A stretch of DNA of 64,000 nucleotides from Pseudomonadota bacterium (lineage in GTDB: Bacteria > Pseudomonadota > Alphaproteobacteria > Rhodospirillales > Magnetospirillaceae). Made by a program: the position numbers and the translations under genes. The stretch's first letter is position 1, and the number at the start of each line of letters is the position of its first letter. The stretch spans positions 30,459 through 94,458 of the forward strand of contig JAFAAW010000146.1 in NCBI GenBank assembly GCA_023426365.1, written 5' to 3'. This document shows, one piece after another, positions 16,015 to 24,246 of this stretch. Below the pieces are notes generated by a model. That model had not been told where the DNA came from, did not search any database, and saw only the letters and a program-made list of their open reading frames with translations.

Positions 16015-16541
16015 CCGTTCCCACCGAAACCAAGGAACAGCAGATCGCCCGCTTCCTGCGGGTCAATCAGGCCGGCGAGCTGGGCGCGGTGCGCATCTAC
16101 CAGGGCCAGCGCGCGGTGCTGGGCAAGGGCCGGCACGGCCCGTTGCTCGACCATATGACCAAGCAGGAACAGCATCACCTGGACACCTTCAACCGGCTGA
16201 TCGCCGAGCGGCAGGTGCGCCCCACCGCGCTCAGCCCGCTGTGGAACGTGGCCGGTTTCGTGCTGGGGGCGGGCACCGCCCTGCTGGGCGAGCGCGCGGC
16301 CATGGCCTGCACGGTGGCGGTCGAGGAAGCCATCGACGAGCATTACGCCGATCAGGCCGCGAGCTTGGGCGAGGACGAAGGCGCGCTCAAGGCCACCATC
16401 GAGCAGTTCCGCGCCGAGGAACTGGAGCATCGCGACATCGGCCTGGCCAACGAAGCGGAACTGGCGCCCGCCTATCCGCTGCTGTCGGGCGCCATCAAGA
16501 CCGGCTGCAGGATCGCCATCTGGCTGAGCGAGCGGGTCTAG
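16011..16541 (+). CDS. coq7: Demethoxyubiquinone hydroxylase
   Basis: The 176-residue di-iron carboxylate protein has the paired E...E-x-x-H ligand motifs: GELGAVRIYQ (about residue 21), EQHHLDTF, EEAIDEHY and EELEHRDIG. This is the Coq7/UbiL-type clan, which inserts the C6 hydroxyl of ubiquinone using dioxygen, at the membrane surface. It replaces UbiF of enterobacteria. It starts inside the dsbB stop (ATGA). The pairing makes sense because DsbB needs ubiquinone, though co-transcription could be chance. Confidence 0.93.
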   Translation: MTVPTETKEQQIARFLRVNQAGELGAVRIYQGQRAVLGKGRHGPLLDHMTKQEQHHLDTFNRLIAERQVRPTALSPLWNVAGFVLGAGTALLGERAAMACTVAVEEAIDEHYADQAASLGEDEGALKATIEQFRAEELEHRDIGLANEAELAPAYPLLSGAIKTGCRIAIWLSERV

Positions 16542-16574
16542 AGAGGTTTCCGCACGGGCGACGGCATCCTCGGA

Positions 16575-16593
16575 CGGCCCCCTTGGCGGGCCG
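16575..16593. terminator. Hairpin between converging coq7 and the M48 gene
   Basis: CGGCCC and GGGCCG arms with a seven-base loop are followed by CTTTCCC on the plus strand. It lies between two converging genes and is a weak terminator candidate for coq7. Confidence 0.4.
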
Positions 16594-16599
16594 CTTTCC

Positions 16600-17631
16600 C
16601 TAGCCGCAGATCGCCTTCAGCGCCGCCCATTGTTCGGGGGCCAGCGCGGGCGCGCCGCCTGCGCCGCCCGCGCGTTCCACCGCCTGGGCGCGGGCCTGGC
16701 TGTCGGGGTGGGTGCTGAGCCACGCCGGAATCATCGCCGGCCTGTCGTCAAGGCGGCGGAAAAAGGCCGCCAATCCCCCGCTGCCCATCCCGGCCTGGGT
16801 CAACAGGGCGACGGCGCCGGCATCGGCCGCCGCCTCGTCCTCGCGCGAATAGGCGCCGGCCAGGGCCATGGCGGCCCCGGTGGCGACCAGGCCCGAGGTG
16901 TCGCCGGTGATCAGGGTGACCACGGCGCCCACGCCAATGGCGCGGATCATGGCGGCGGTGGGGTGGCGCAGGTGCAGATGGGTGAATTCGTGGGCCAGCA
17001 CCCCGGCCAGCTCGTCCGGTCCCCCCGCCTGGGCGAGCAGGCCCGAGAACACCATGACCGTGCCCCCGGGCAGGGCGATGGCGTTCTGGTCGGCCTGTCG
17101 GACCACGACCACCCGGCGCGGCCGCAATTCGGGGGCGATGGCGGTGCTCAGGCGGGCCGACAGCAGATGAAGCGCCGCCTCGCCCGCCGGCTGGCGGCAG
17201 GTTCCCCAGCGCTGTTCCAGCCCGTGCGCCAGGCTGTCGCCCCAACGCTGTTCCCATGCCGGGGGCACCATGGCGCCGATCCAGCGCGCCCCGGCGGGGA
17301 TGCCCTGCCACAACCCCACCGCCATTGCCGCGACCACGCCCAGGATTGTGGCGGCCTTGCCCCAGGCGAACCGGCGGCGGGCCGGCAGCAGCGGGCGGAT
17401 GAACTCCGCCTGTTCCAGGCTCAGGCGGGCGTCGGGATCGCTGGCGCAGCGCAGCCGGACGCCCTTGTTCCCGGGCAGGTCGCCATCGGCGTGCAGGTCG
17501 GCCAGCCGCCAGAACGCCACCAGCAATCCGTCCTCGCCGCGGATGTCCAGCCCGGCCGGCGACGGCGTCACCCGCACCGCCCGGCTGGCGGCCGAACGTC
17601 CGTCGTTGTAGCGGCCGGGCAGCACGGCCAT
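16600..17631 (-). CDS. M48-family zinc metallopeptidase, membrane anchored
   Basis: The 343-residue protein contains HEFTHLHLRH, the zinc-binding HExxH of M48 (about residue 235), and the third-ligand Glu in YSREDEAAADAGAVALL. A hydrophobic segment near residue 95 (ATILGVVAAMAVGLWQG) probably anchors it with the protease domain in the periplasm. The first 85 residues form a small soluble domain. This resembles Oma1/BepA/YcaL proteases that clear damaged envelope proteins. Its ATG overlaps the stop of the DUF898 gene by one base (TGATG), so the two proteins are coupled and may work together. Confidence 0.85.
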   Translation of the reverse strand: MAVLPGRYNDGRSAASRAVRVTPSPAGLDIRGEDGLLVAFWRLADLHADGDLPGNKGVRLRCASDPDARLSLEQAEFIRPLLPARRRFAWGKAATILGVVAAMAVGLWQGIPAGARWIGAMVPPAWEQRWGDSLAHGLEQRWGTCRQPAGEAALHLLSARLSTAIAPELRPRRVVVVRQADQNAIALPGGTVMVFSGLLAQAGGPDELAGVLAHEFTHLHLRHPTAAMIRAIGVGAVVTLITGDTSGLVATGAAMALAGAYSREDEAAADAGAVALLTQAGMGSGGLAAFFRRLDDRPAMIPAWLSTHPDSQARAQAVERAGGAGGAPALAPEQWAALKAICG

Positions 17632-18716
17632 CAGAATGCCCCGGCGCCGTCGAACACCGCCGCCAGCCCCTCGCCGGTGCGGCCGCCCAGGGCGGCACCC
17701 TGGTGGATGCGCGACCAGTCGGGTTCGCCGCTGGCACGCAGGTGGCGGCAGGCGAAACGGAAGGTGCGCAGCGCCGCCCACGGCCGCAGGATGCCCAGCG
17801 ACAGCGTGCCGATCAGCCAGTTGCCAAGCGCCAGACGGATCAGGCGGCCGGTGGGGACCTCAAGCGCGAAGTGCGCCTCGGCAAAGCTGGTGTGGGCCGC
17901 CAACTGGCGCATGAAGCCCGCGCGATACCACGCATAGGGCAGGGCCAGCAGCACGGCGCCGCCGGCCAGGAAGACGAGCAACAGGCCGGTGGCGGCCTGC
18001 GCCCGGTCCGCCGGGTCGGTGGCGAGCACGTCCGCGAACGGGCGCGCGACCAGCAGGGCGAGGGCCGCGACCACGGCCGCGCATGCCCACAGCACCGCAT
18101 AACGGCCATACAGCGGCCGGGCGCGGGCATCGCAGACAAAGCGGGTTTCGCCCAGCAGGGTATGGTTCAGGCGATAGCGCGCCAGCGTCATTTCCGCCCA
18201 CGGATAGGCCCAGCCCAGACTGAGCAGGGTCGCCACGCCCAAGCCCAGCGCCATCAGGCCATAGCGCCACGCCTCGCCGCCCTGGCCGGCGCGGATGCCG
18301 CGCCACACCGTGCGCGACAATTGGTAACGGCGCGCCCGGTACAATCCGGCAAAGGCCAGGAACACCGCCAGCACCTGGATCGCCACTATGACACCCGCCG
18401 CCCAGGTCTGGCCGCTTTCCACCGCCGTCTGGGCGGCGCCGATGGCGATCATCACCGGCATGAGCACCGCGATCGTCACCACCAGGAAGCCCAGGAACAG
18501 CTCGCGCCCGGTGCCGGTATATTCGGCGGTGTCGCCCCAGGCGGTGGTGCCGGCCCACAACTGGCGGCGCACCCGTGTCTTGCCCCAAAAACGCCACAGG
18601 CTGAGGGTGATGATGTTGAGAACAAGATTGAGCAGCGACAGCCGGATGAAGGCGCCGGCGCGGCCGTGATGGACGAACGGCGCCGTCGCCGGCGCGGACG
18701 GGGCGGAAAGGTTCAC
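17631..18716 (-). CDS. DUF898 (YjgN-like) multi-pass membrane protein
   Basis: The 361-residue protein has about six to seven hydrophobic segments (from residue 25 to 330). It shows YjgN/DUF898 features: an early GRAGAFIRLSLLNLVLNIITL, then WRFWGKTRVRRQLW and RYQLSRTVWRGIR repeated-type motifs. No function is established for the family. I use the GTG at 18716 as start; there is no strong ribosome site, so it is uncertain by a few residues. The gene leads a two-gene unit with the M48 protease, an arrangement that suggests a membrane substrate or partner relation. Confidence 0.82.
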   Translation of the reverse strand: MNLSAPSAPATAPFVHHGRAGAFIRLSLLNLVLNIITLSLWRFWGKTRVRRQLWAGTTAWGDTAEYTGTGRELFLGFLVVTIAVLMPVMIAIGAAQTAVESGQTWAAGVIVAIQVLAVFLAFAGLYRARRYQLSRTVWRGIRAGQGGEAWRYGLMALGLGVATLLSLGWAYPWAEMTLARYRLNHTLLGETRFVCDARARPLYGRYAVLWACAAVVAALALLVARPFADVLATDPADRAQAATGLLLVFLAGGAVLLALPYAWYRAGFMRQLAAHTSFAEAHFALEVPTGRLIRLALGNWLIGTLSLGILRPWAALRTFRFACRHLRASGEPDWSRIHQGAALGGRTGEGLAAVFDGAGAF

Positions 18717-18962
18717 GAGAATCGCTCGCGCAGATTGTGGCTGCCCCACACTACGCCGGGGGCGCAGGTCTGGCAACGGCAGGGACGGACCCGCGCGCCC
18801 GGCCACGACACCCGGATCGAAAGCGTTGGCCGCTGTTCTTAAGGGTAGGTGCGCTGGCGATTCGGGAGAGGCGGGGCCATCTCGACCTTGGACCCCGGCC
18901 GGCATAGTCTGGCATGGCCCGGAACAACGAGAGGTCGGGGGCAAACAGAGGGAGGAACCGTC

Positions 18963-19958
18963 GTGAGCCAATTCCGCGCAATGATGCTGAGCGAGAGCGA
19001 AGGCAAGGTTTCCCCGTCGCTGGAAACCCTGGACGACAGCTGCCTGCCGGCCGGCGACGTCACCGTGCGCATCGACTATTCCACCCTGAACTACAAGGAC
19101 GGCATGATCCTGGCCGGGCTGGGCCGGCTGGTGCGCCAGTATCCGCACGTCCCCGGCATCGATTTCGCCGGCACGGTCGAGGCGTCGGACAACCCCGCCT
19201 GGACGCCGGGCGACCGCGTCATCCTGACCGGCTGGCGGGTGGGCGAGGTGTGGTGGGGCGGCTTTGCCCAGAAGGCGCGGGTCAAGGGCGAATGGCTGGT
19301 GCCGCTGCCCGCCGGCCTGTCCACCCGCCAGGCCATGGCGCTGGGCACCGCCGGGCTGACCGCCATGCTGGCGGTGATGGCGCTCGAGGATCACGGCGTT
19401 ACGCCCGCCACCGATGGCGAGGTGCTGGTCACCGGCGCCGCCGGCGGGCTGGGATCGGTCGCCACCGCCGTGCTGGCGGCGGGCGGCTATCGCGTGGCCG
19501 CGGCTACGGGGCGCGCCGAGCAGCACGACTACCTGCGCCGCCTGGGGGCCAGCGTGCTGGTGGACCGCGCCGAGCTGGCCGGCGGCGCCACCAAGCCGCT
19601 GCTGGCCGAACGTTGGGCTGCTTGCGTGGACAGCGTGGGCGGGCCGACCCTGGCCCATGTGCTGGCATCCTTGCGCCTGCACGGCGCGGTGGCGTCGTGC
19701 GGCAATGCGGGCGGCGTCGAGCTGAACACCACCGTCCTGCCGCTGCTGCTGCGCGGCATTTCCGTGCTGGGCATCGACAGCGCCCAATGCCCGACGCCGC
19801 GCCGCGTCCAGGCGTGGCAGCGGCTGGCCGCCGAGATGCCGAAGAACCTGCTGGACGAGATGACCACCGAGGCGGCGCTGGCCGATCTGCCGGCGCTGAG
19901 CGCGCAAATCCTGAAAGGTCAGGTGCGCGGTCGGGTGGTGATCGACGTCAACCGCTGA
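18963..19958 (+). CDS. acuI: Zinc-free MDR oxidoreductase, YhdH/AcuI type (acrylyl-CoA reductase-like)
   Basis: The 331-residue protein is a medium-chain reductase with STLNYKDGM (residues about 41-49), GIDFAGTVEAS, DRVILTGW and the NADPH-binding VTGAAGGLGSVATAVLAAGG. These match YhdH/AcuI, which in Rhodobacter reduces acrylyl-CoA to propionyl-CoA with NADPH. The zinc ligands of alcohol dehydrogenases are absent. The start is a GTG at 18963 with a perfect GGAGG seven bases upstream. The protein is upstream of msrP on the same strand with a 26-bp gap and could be co-transcribed. Acrylyl-CoA specificity is inferred from family only. Confidence 0.85.
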   Translation: MSQFRAMMLSESEGKVSPSLETLDDSCLPAGDVTVRIDYSTLNYKDGMILAGLGRLVRQYPHVPGIDFAGTVEASDNPAWTPGDRVILTGWRVGEVWWGGFAQKARVKGEWLVPLPAGLSTRQAMALGTAGLTAMLAVMALEDHGVTPATDGEVLVTGAAGGLGSVATAVLAAGGYRVAAATGRAEQHDYLRRLGASVLVDRAELAGGATKPLLAERWAACVDSVGGPTLAHVLASLRLHGAVASCGNAGGVELNTTVLPLLLRGISVLGIDSAQCPTPRRVQAWQRLAAEMPKNLLDEMTTEAALADLPALSAQILKGQVRGRVVIDVNR

Positions 19959-19984
19959 CCCGGTCAAACGCAAGAAGGCCCCCC

Positions 19985-20917
19985 ATGCTGATCCGCTTCG
20001 CCCCCGACATCCGCCCATCGGAAATCACCGACCGCCGCCTTTATCTGGATCGCCGCCGTTTCCTGGCGCTGGGGGCGGCCGGGGCGGCAGCGGCCCTGTT
20101 GCCGGTGGGGCGGGCGTGGGCGGCGCCCTTGGATTACGCCAAGGGCGTGGTCACGCTGGACGAGACGCCGACCCCGTTCGAGGCGGCCAGCACCTACAAC
20201 AATTACTACGAGTTCGGGACCGACAAGGACGACCCCTCGCGCAATGCCCCCGGCCGCCTGAAGGTCCGGCCGTGGAACGTGGCGGTCGAGGGCGAATGCG
20301 CTCGCCCCGGCGTGGTGGCGTACGAGGATCTGATCAAGCCGCACCGGCTGGAGGAACGCATCTACCGCCTGCGCTGCGTCGAGGCGTGGTCCATGGTCAT
20401 CCCCTGGGTGGGCGTGCCGCTGGCCGACGTGCTCAAGCGGTTCGAACCCACCTCCAAGGCCAGGTTCGTGGAATTCACCTCGCTGGCCGACCGCGAGCAG
20501 ATGCCCGGCCTGCGCACCCCCATTCTGGACTGGCCCTATACCGAGGGACTGCGCATGGACGAGGCCATGCACCCGCTGACGCTGCTGGCGGTGGGCATGT
20601 ATGGCCAGGAGCTGCCGGCCCAGAACGGCGCGCCGATCCGGCTGGTGGTGCCGTGGAAATACGGCTTCAAATCCATCAAGTCGATCGTGCGCATCCGCTT
20701 CACCGAAACCCAGCCGGCCACCGCCTGGAACAAGTACGCACCGCGCGAATACGGCTTTTATTCCAACGTCAATCCGGCGGTGGACCACCCGCGCTGGAGC
20801 CAGGCCAAGGAGCGCCGCATCGGCGAGTTCCGCCGCCGCGAGACCTTGCCCTTCAACGGCTATGCCGACCAGGTGGCCGGTCTTTATGCCGGCATGGACC
20901 TGAAAGCCAATTACTGA
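19985..20917 (+). CDS. msrP: Protein-methionine-sulfoxide reductase, molybdopterin catalytic subunit
   Basis: The 310-residue protein has a twin-arginine signal (DRRRFLALGAAGAAAALLP, residues 22-40, ending AWA). It has the sulfite-oxidase-fold molybdopterin site with C131 in YRLRCVEAWSM as the metal ligand. ETQPATAWN and KYGFKSIKSI are typical of YedY/MsrP. The enzyme repairs oxidised methionines in periplasmic proteins using electrons from the quinone pool through MsrQ. The stop overlaps the msrQ start by one base (TGATG). ATG at 19985. Confidence 0.96.
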   Translation: MLIRFAPDIRPSEITDRRLYLDRRRFLALGAAGAAAALLPVGRAWAAPLDYAKGVVTLDETPTPFEAASTYNNYYEFGTDKDDPSRNAPGRLKVRPWNVAVEGECARPGVVAYEDLIKPHRLEERIYRLRCVEAWSMVIPWVGVPLADVLKRFEPTSKARFVEFTSLADREQMPGLRTPILDWPYTEGLRMDEAMHPLTLLAVGMYGQELPAQNGAPIRLVVPWKYGFKSIKSIVRIRFTETQPATAWNKYAPREYGFYSNVNPAVDHPRWSQAKERRIGEFRRRETLPFNGYADQVAGLYAGMDLKANY

Positions 20918-21510
20918 TGCCGCGCTGGCTGAAACCGGCGGTATTCACCCTGTCGCTGCTGCCGCTGGCGTGGCTGGCGTGGCGCGGGGTGCACGGTTCG
21001 CTGGGCGTCAACCCCATCGAGACGGTCAACCGGTACCTGGGCGACTGGGCCTTGCGCTTCCTGCTGATCGCGCTGGCGGTGACGCCGCTGCGCAAGATCA
21101 CCGGCTGGGCGCCGCTGGCGCGGCTGCGGCGCATGATGGGGCTGTTCGCATTCTTCTATGTGGCGCTGCACCTGGCGTCCTATCTGGGCCTGGACCTGTT
21201 CTTCGACTGGCAGGCGCTGTTCAAGGACGTGGTCAAGCGGCGCTACATCACGCTGGGGATGCTGGCCTTTGCGCTGCTGGTGCCGCTGGCCGTCACCTCG
21301 ACCGATGGCATGATCCGCCGCCTGGGCGGACGGGCATGGCGGCGGCTGCACCTGCTGGTGTTTCCGGCCGCCGTGCTGGGGGTGGTCCATTACTGGATGA
21401 TGGTGAAGGCCGACATCCGCCAGCCGGCGCTTTACGCGGCCATGCTGGCGGTTCTGCTCGGCTATCGACTGGCGGCTGCGCTGCGGGCACGCCGCCGCGC
21501 CGTCGCCTGA
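20917..21510 (+). CDS. msrQ: Haem-binding membrane subunit of the MsrPQ system
   Basis: The 197-residue integral membrane protein has five to six hydrophobic helices and haem-ligand histidines in FYVALHLASYLGLDL and RLHLLVFPAAVLGVVHYW. These are the ferric-reductase-like signature of YedZ/MsrQ. It passes electrons from the respiratory chain to MsrP. The length matches the family (about 200). It is translationally coupled to msrP. Its end lies close to the repeat element behind the converging lipoprotein gene. Confidence 0.95.
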   Translation: MPRWLKPAVFTLSLLPLAWLAWRGVHGSLGVNPIETVNRYLGDWALRFLLIALAVTPLRKITGWAPLARLRRMMGLFAFFYVALHLASYLGLDLFFDWQALFKDVVKRRYITLGMLAFALLVPLAVTSTDGMIRRLGGRAWRRLHLLVFPAAVLGVVHYWMMVKADIRQPALYAAMLAVLLGYRLAAALRARRRAVA

Positions 21511-21514
21511 CCGC

Positions 21515-21613
21515 GCCCCCAGGGCCGCGGCCAGGCGCGCACAGCCGCGCGCCCGGCGAGGGCCAAACATGAAACCACACCATCGTGCGCCATATGTGAC
21601 GCTCGACGGTCTA
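21515..21613 (-). repeat. 3'-UTR repeat element, copy A (behind the small lipoprotein gene)
   Basis: Read on the minus strand it starts at the TAG stop of the lipoprotein gene. A hairpin (CCGTCGAGCGTC pairing with GGCGCACGATGG) is followed by TTTCATGTTTGGCCCTCG and then the CCGGGCGCGCG arm of a second hairpin. The same order of parts recurs at 47039, 47358 and 54904. The G of CCGTCG against CGATGG is a G-U pair where other copies have A-U, so the stem is kept. The far end reaches the last codons of msrQ. Confidence 0.7.
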
Positions 21614-21850
21614 GCGGCTTTCCGACCCCCCTCCGCCCGAGGGCGGCGGCGGTGCCGACGGCGACTGTTCCGGCGTGGCGGGGGCGGCCGGCTGGTTGGG
21701 GGCGGCGCTGGGGGGCGCGGGCGGGGCGCCCTGTTCCTGCTGGCTCTGGCCGCGCTTGGGGGTTTCGGCCTGTTCCTGTCCGCCCTGGTCGCAGGCGGCC
21801 AGGCCCAAGGCCAACCCGACGGCGGTGACGGCCGCGATCCGCTTTAGCAT
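21611..21850 (-). CDS. Small Pro/Ala/Gln-rich lipoprotein
   Basis: The 79-residue protein has a signal peptide ending in a lipobox (LGLAAC, Cys20) followed by an acidic/Gln stretch and then a low-complexity tail rich in Pro, Ala, Ser and Gly. It ends GGGGSES R. It should be lipidated and held at the inner or outer membrane; Asp at +2 after Cys would favour inner-membrane retention by the E. coli rule. No family is recognised. GGAGA precedes the ATG by eight bases. The TAG stop is the first element of a repeated hairpin region. Confidence 0.7.
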   Translation of the reverse strand: MLKRIAAVTAVGLALGLAACDQGGQEQAETPKRGQSQQEQGAPPAPPSAAPNQPAAPATPEQSPSAPPPPSGGGGSESR

Positions 21851-21978
21851 GCCTGGTTCTCCACTGTGGCAAACACATGGACTTGGGCCGTCAACGCCGC
21901 CCGGGCCTCAAGGTTCCCATTCCCGCGCGGTTGCGCCCGGGTCATAATGGCGGCCGTGGCGTAACTTTCGGTGCATCC

Positions 21979-22464
21979 ATGGGACCTCTGTTCCGTTCTT
22001 TGCTTGCCGCAGCCGTGATCGTGGGCATCGCGCCCGGCGGCGCGTGGGCGCAGGTCAAGTTCAAGCGCTGCCTGTCCGACACGGAAATCCAAGTGGAGCA
22101 ACTGGTGCGCCATGGCGTGTTCCTGCGCGAATCGGCCAATCGCTGCGACGAGATGCTGCCCGGCACCGCCAAGAAATGGACGGCCTTCGACGAACGGTTC
22201 GGCCCGCGCCTCAAGCAGCAGACCGACCGCCGCGCCAAGCTGTTCCAGCGCGAGTTCCGCCAGGATGCCCTTAAGGTGCGCACCTATTTCGACGGCCGGC
22301 TGGTGACCTATCACCGCAACGTGCCGCTGACGGTCGCCTATTGCACCCAGGCCAACCGCATGCTGGACGAGGTCACCAAACGCGGCTGGAACGCCTTTGC
22401 CGACCAGGCCAAGGTCGTGCAGAACGAGGTGCGGCTGGATTACAAAGCCTGCACCGCCGGCTGA
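21979..22464 (+). CDS. Secreted protein of unknown function with four cysteines
   Basis: The 161-residue protein has a clear signal peptide (MGPLFRSLLAAAVIVGIAPGGAWA, cleavage near residue 24). The mature part is helical and basic, with cysteines near residues 31, 56, 122 and 158, which could form two disulfides in the periplasm. I do not recognise the family. It converges on the phasin gene with a strong G/C hairpin between. The ATG at 21979 has no clear ribosome site, so the start is chosen because it gives a complete signal peptide. Confidence 0.7.
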   Translation: MGPLFRSLLAAAVIVGIAPGGAWAQVKFKRCLSDTEIQVEQLVRHGVFLRESANRCDEMLPGTAKKWTAFDERFGPRLKQQTDRRAKLFQREFRQDALKVRTYFDGRLVTYHRNVPLTVAYCTQANRMLDEVTKRGWNAFADQAKVVQNEVRLDYKACTAG

Positions 22465-22487
22465 CGGGAGGGGGCAGCCCCCTCCCG
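22465..22487. terminator. Hairpin between converging genes
   Basis: GGGAGGGGG and CCCCCTCCC (nine base pairs) close a CAG loop directly after the secreted-protein stop. There is no T-run. It is a plausible shared stop for both converging transcripts. Confidence 0.45.
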
Positions 22488-22496
22488 CCGCGGCGC

Positions 22497-22943
22497 TTAC
22501 TGGCGGGTTTCCATGCGCTGCTGGATCTGGTCGGCCGCCGATTGGGCGCTGCCGGTGGACAATTCCAGCAGCCTGACGCTTTCCTGCAGCAGCGAATCCA
22601 TGCTTTGGCGCACGAAGTTGCGATGCACCTTCAGCATGTCCTCGACGGTGCGGCAGGTCATCAGATCGTTGGCGCAGCGCATGCCCATCTGCAACGATTG
22701 CTGGGTGTAGTGCATCATCTCCCAACTGACGTCCTGGGCGCCCTTGGCCAGGCGCGCGCCGGTCTCGATCAGGCTTTCCATGTCGCCGCGGCCCACGTCG
22801 CCCATGTCGCTATAGAGGCGCGTGCCCGCCCCCAGGAGCGTGCGGGCCTGCTCGGCCTGCCGCCGGCTCAGTTCGGCTGCGTTGTCGGCGCCCTGTTCCA
22901 GGGTCTGGGTGATGGGGTCCTTGTCGTCCTTCTTCGCTGCCAT
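22497..22943 (-). CDS. Phasin-family protein
   Basis: The 148-residue all-helical amphipathic protein, MAAKKDDKDPITQTLEQG onward, has the phasin pattern of long Gln/Ala/Leu-rich helices (residues 25-140) and no signal peptide. Phasins coat polyhydroxyalkanoate granules and control their size. ATG at 22943 is preceded by GGGAGAGG at a good distance; an in-frame start nine codons earlier lacks this. No phaC or phaR is in the window. Other helical surface proteins cannot be fully ruled out. Confidence 0.72.
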   Translation of the reverse strand: MAAKKDDKDPITQTLEQGADNAAELSRRQAEQARTLLGAGTRLYSDMGDVGRGDMESLIETGARLAKGAQDVSWEMMHYTQQSLQMGMRCANDLMTCRTVEDMLKVHRNFVRQSMDSLLQESVRLLELSTGSAQSAADQIQQRMETRQ

Positions 22944-23147
22944 GGCCCTCTCCCTTGTCTGATGGGCCATGGTAGCCGCCGGTCCGAGGTCGGGTCTTTA
23001 TGCGAGACGGGGGAGGAACCGGGACAATGGAGGGAAGGCATCGGGCGGGGGGTATGCCGGATGGGAGGCCGGCAAGCCGTCTGGTGGCCGAACCCGCTTG
23101 CGAAATGCGAGAACGGAACTGCGCGTCCATCACCCTGAGGTGTCGTT

Positions 23148-23654
23148 GTGAGTGAATTCGTCCTTGCCGAGGAGCAGCATCAGACCGGACCCGCCCTTGC
23201 CGAGGCGGTGCGGGCCAGGGTCAAATGGTTCAACGCGGAAAAGGGGTTCGGCTTCGTCGTGCCGCTGGATGGCCGGCCCGAGGCGTTCCTGCATGCCTCG
23301 GTGCTGGCCCGGGGCGGGGTCGCGCGCCTGGGCGAGGGGGCGGGCCTCTTGTGCGCCATCGCCGCCACGCCGAAGGGGCCGCAGGTGGTGCGGGTGGACG
23401 AGGTGATGCCCGTCGATCCGGCGCCGCCGGTGGAATACAGCCTGGCGGGGGTGGTGAAGTGGTATCAGCCGGACAAGGGGTTCGGCTTCGTCGTCGCCGA
23501 GGATGGCGGCCGCGACGTGTTCGTCCACAAGAGCGCGCTGCGCCGCTCGGGGCTGGGCGGGCTGTCCGGCGGCCAGCGGGTGCTGGTGTCGCTGGTGCTC
23601 GGCCCCAAGGGACGCGAGGCGCGCACGGTGGTGGTGCTGCCCGCCGTGCTGTAG
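23148..23654 (+). CDS. Double cold-shock-domain protein
   Basis: The 168-residue protein carries two cold-shock domains. Domain one (about residues 23-85) has RVKWFNAEKGFGFVVPLDG and a FLHASVL RNP2-like strand. Domain two (about 98-165) has GVVKWYQPDKGFGFVVAEDG and DVFVHKSAL. The aromatic RNA-binding residues of both RNP1 (KGFGFV) and RNP2 motifs are present. Such tandem CspA-like proteins of alphaproteobacteria bind single-stranded RNA. The start is a GTG at 23148 with GAGGTG upstream. The 5' gap of about 200 bp is large enough for a regulated leader. Confidence 0.92.
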   Translation: MSEFVLAEEQHQTGPALAEAVRARVKWFNAEKGFGFVVPLDGRPEAFLHASVLARGGVARLGEGAGLLCAIAATPKGPQVVRVDEVMPVDPAPPVEYSLAGVVKWYQPDKGFGFVVAEDGGRDVFVHKSALRRSGLGGLSGGQRVLVSLVLGPKGREARTVVVLPAVL

Positions 23655-23737
23655 GCGGCCCTGCTGCGGGGCGTCCGCTCGCGCCCCGGGTCCAGCGCCG
23701 GCCTTGCCGAAAAGGCCCGTTTCAGGCCCGCAAAAGA

Positions 23738-23772
23738 CATCGCCCCGGCTTCACTGGGAAGCCGGGGCGATG
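23738..23772 (-). terminator. Strong intrinsic terminator of the small membrane protein gene
   Basis: CATCGCCCCGGCTTC and its exact complement (15 base pairs) enclose a five-base loop. On the minus strand TCTTTTG follows. It lies 25 bp past the stop codon and may also stop csp transcription from the other side. Confidence 0.8.
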
Positions 23773-23796
23773 ATCATTCGCCGTGCAGCGAAGCGA

Positions 23797-24015
23797 TTAC
23801 GCTTCGTCGCCGCCGGTCGAGGCCAGGTACATGACGCCGCCCAGGAACAGGGCGGTCAGGGCCAGACCGATATAAACAGCGAAGCCCAGCGGGCTGGCGC
23901 TCGACGGAGCGGCGACGCCGTTGAACAGGGCACCGACGACCGAAACGGCCAGGTACAACGCGATCACCAGCACGCCGGCCACGGTCAGGCCGAGAACCTT
24001 CGGAAGGACGTTCAT
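23797..24015 (-). CDS. Small two-helix membrane protein of unknown function
   Basis: The 72-residue protein has two hydrophobic segments (residues 8-32, VAGVLVIALYLAVSVVGALF, and 46-65, AVYIGLALTALFLGGVMYLA) separated by a small Ser/Pro loop, ending GGDEA. I recognise no family. AAGGAG nine bases upstream of the ATG and a near-perfect terminator suggest a well-expressed single-gene transcript. It is divergent from the glycogen/trehalose cluster with 231 bp between. Confidence 0.72.
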   Translation of the reverse strand: MNVLPKVLGLTVAGVLVIALYLAVSVVGALFNGVAAPSSASPLGFAVYIGLALTALFLGGVMYLASTGGDEA

Positions 24016-24246
24016 CGAACACGCTCCTTGAATCTTTAACGCCGGTCCAACCGACCGGCCCCCTCAGCGGAAAGCTCTACCAGATTTAGGGCTAATTCGA
24101 AAGGTCAATTCGTCGATCTGGACCGGCTCTAAACCGGTTGCGCGCCGCCTTGCGCCGGGCGGGCTAGGGCGCTTTCGGGTGGTTGAAGCCATCCGGCCAA
24201 GGCGAAAGATGGGGAAGGGTTGTGGCATCGGTCGAAAGGCTGAGAC

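Noticed and set aside
24083..24108. TTGACC...TAAATC as a promoter for the small membrane protein
   Set aside because: The spacer is only 14 bases, too short for sigma70.
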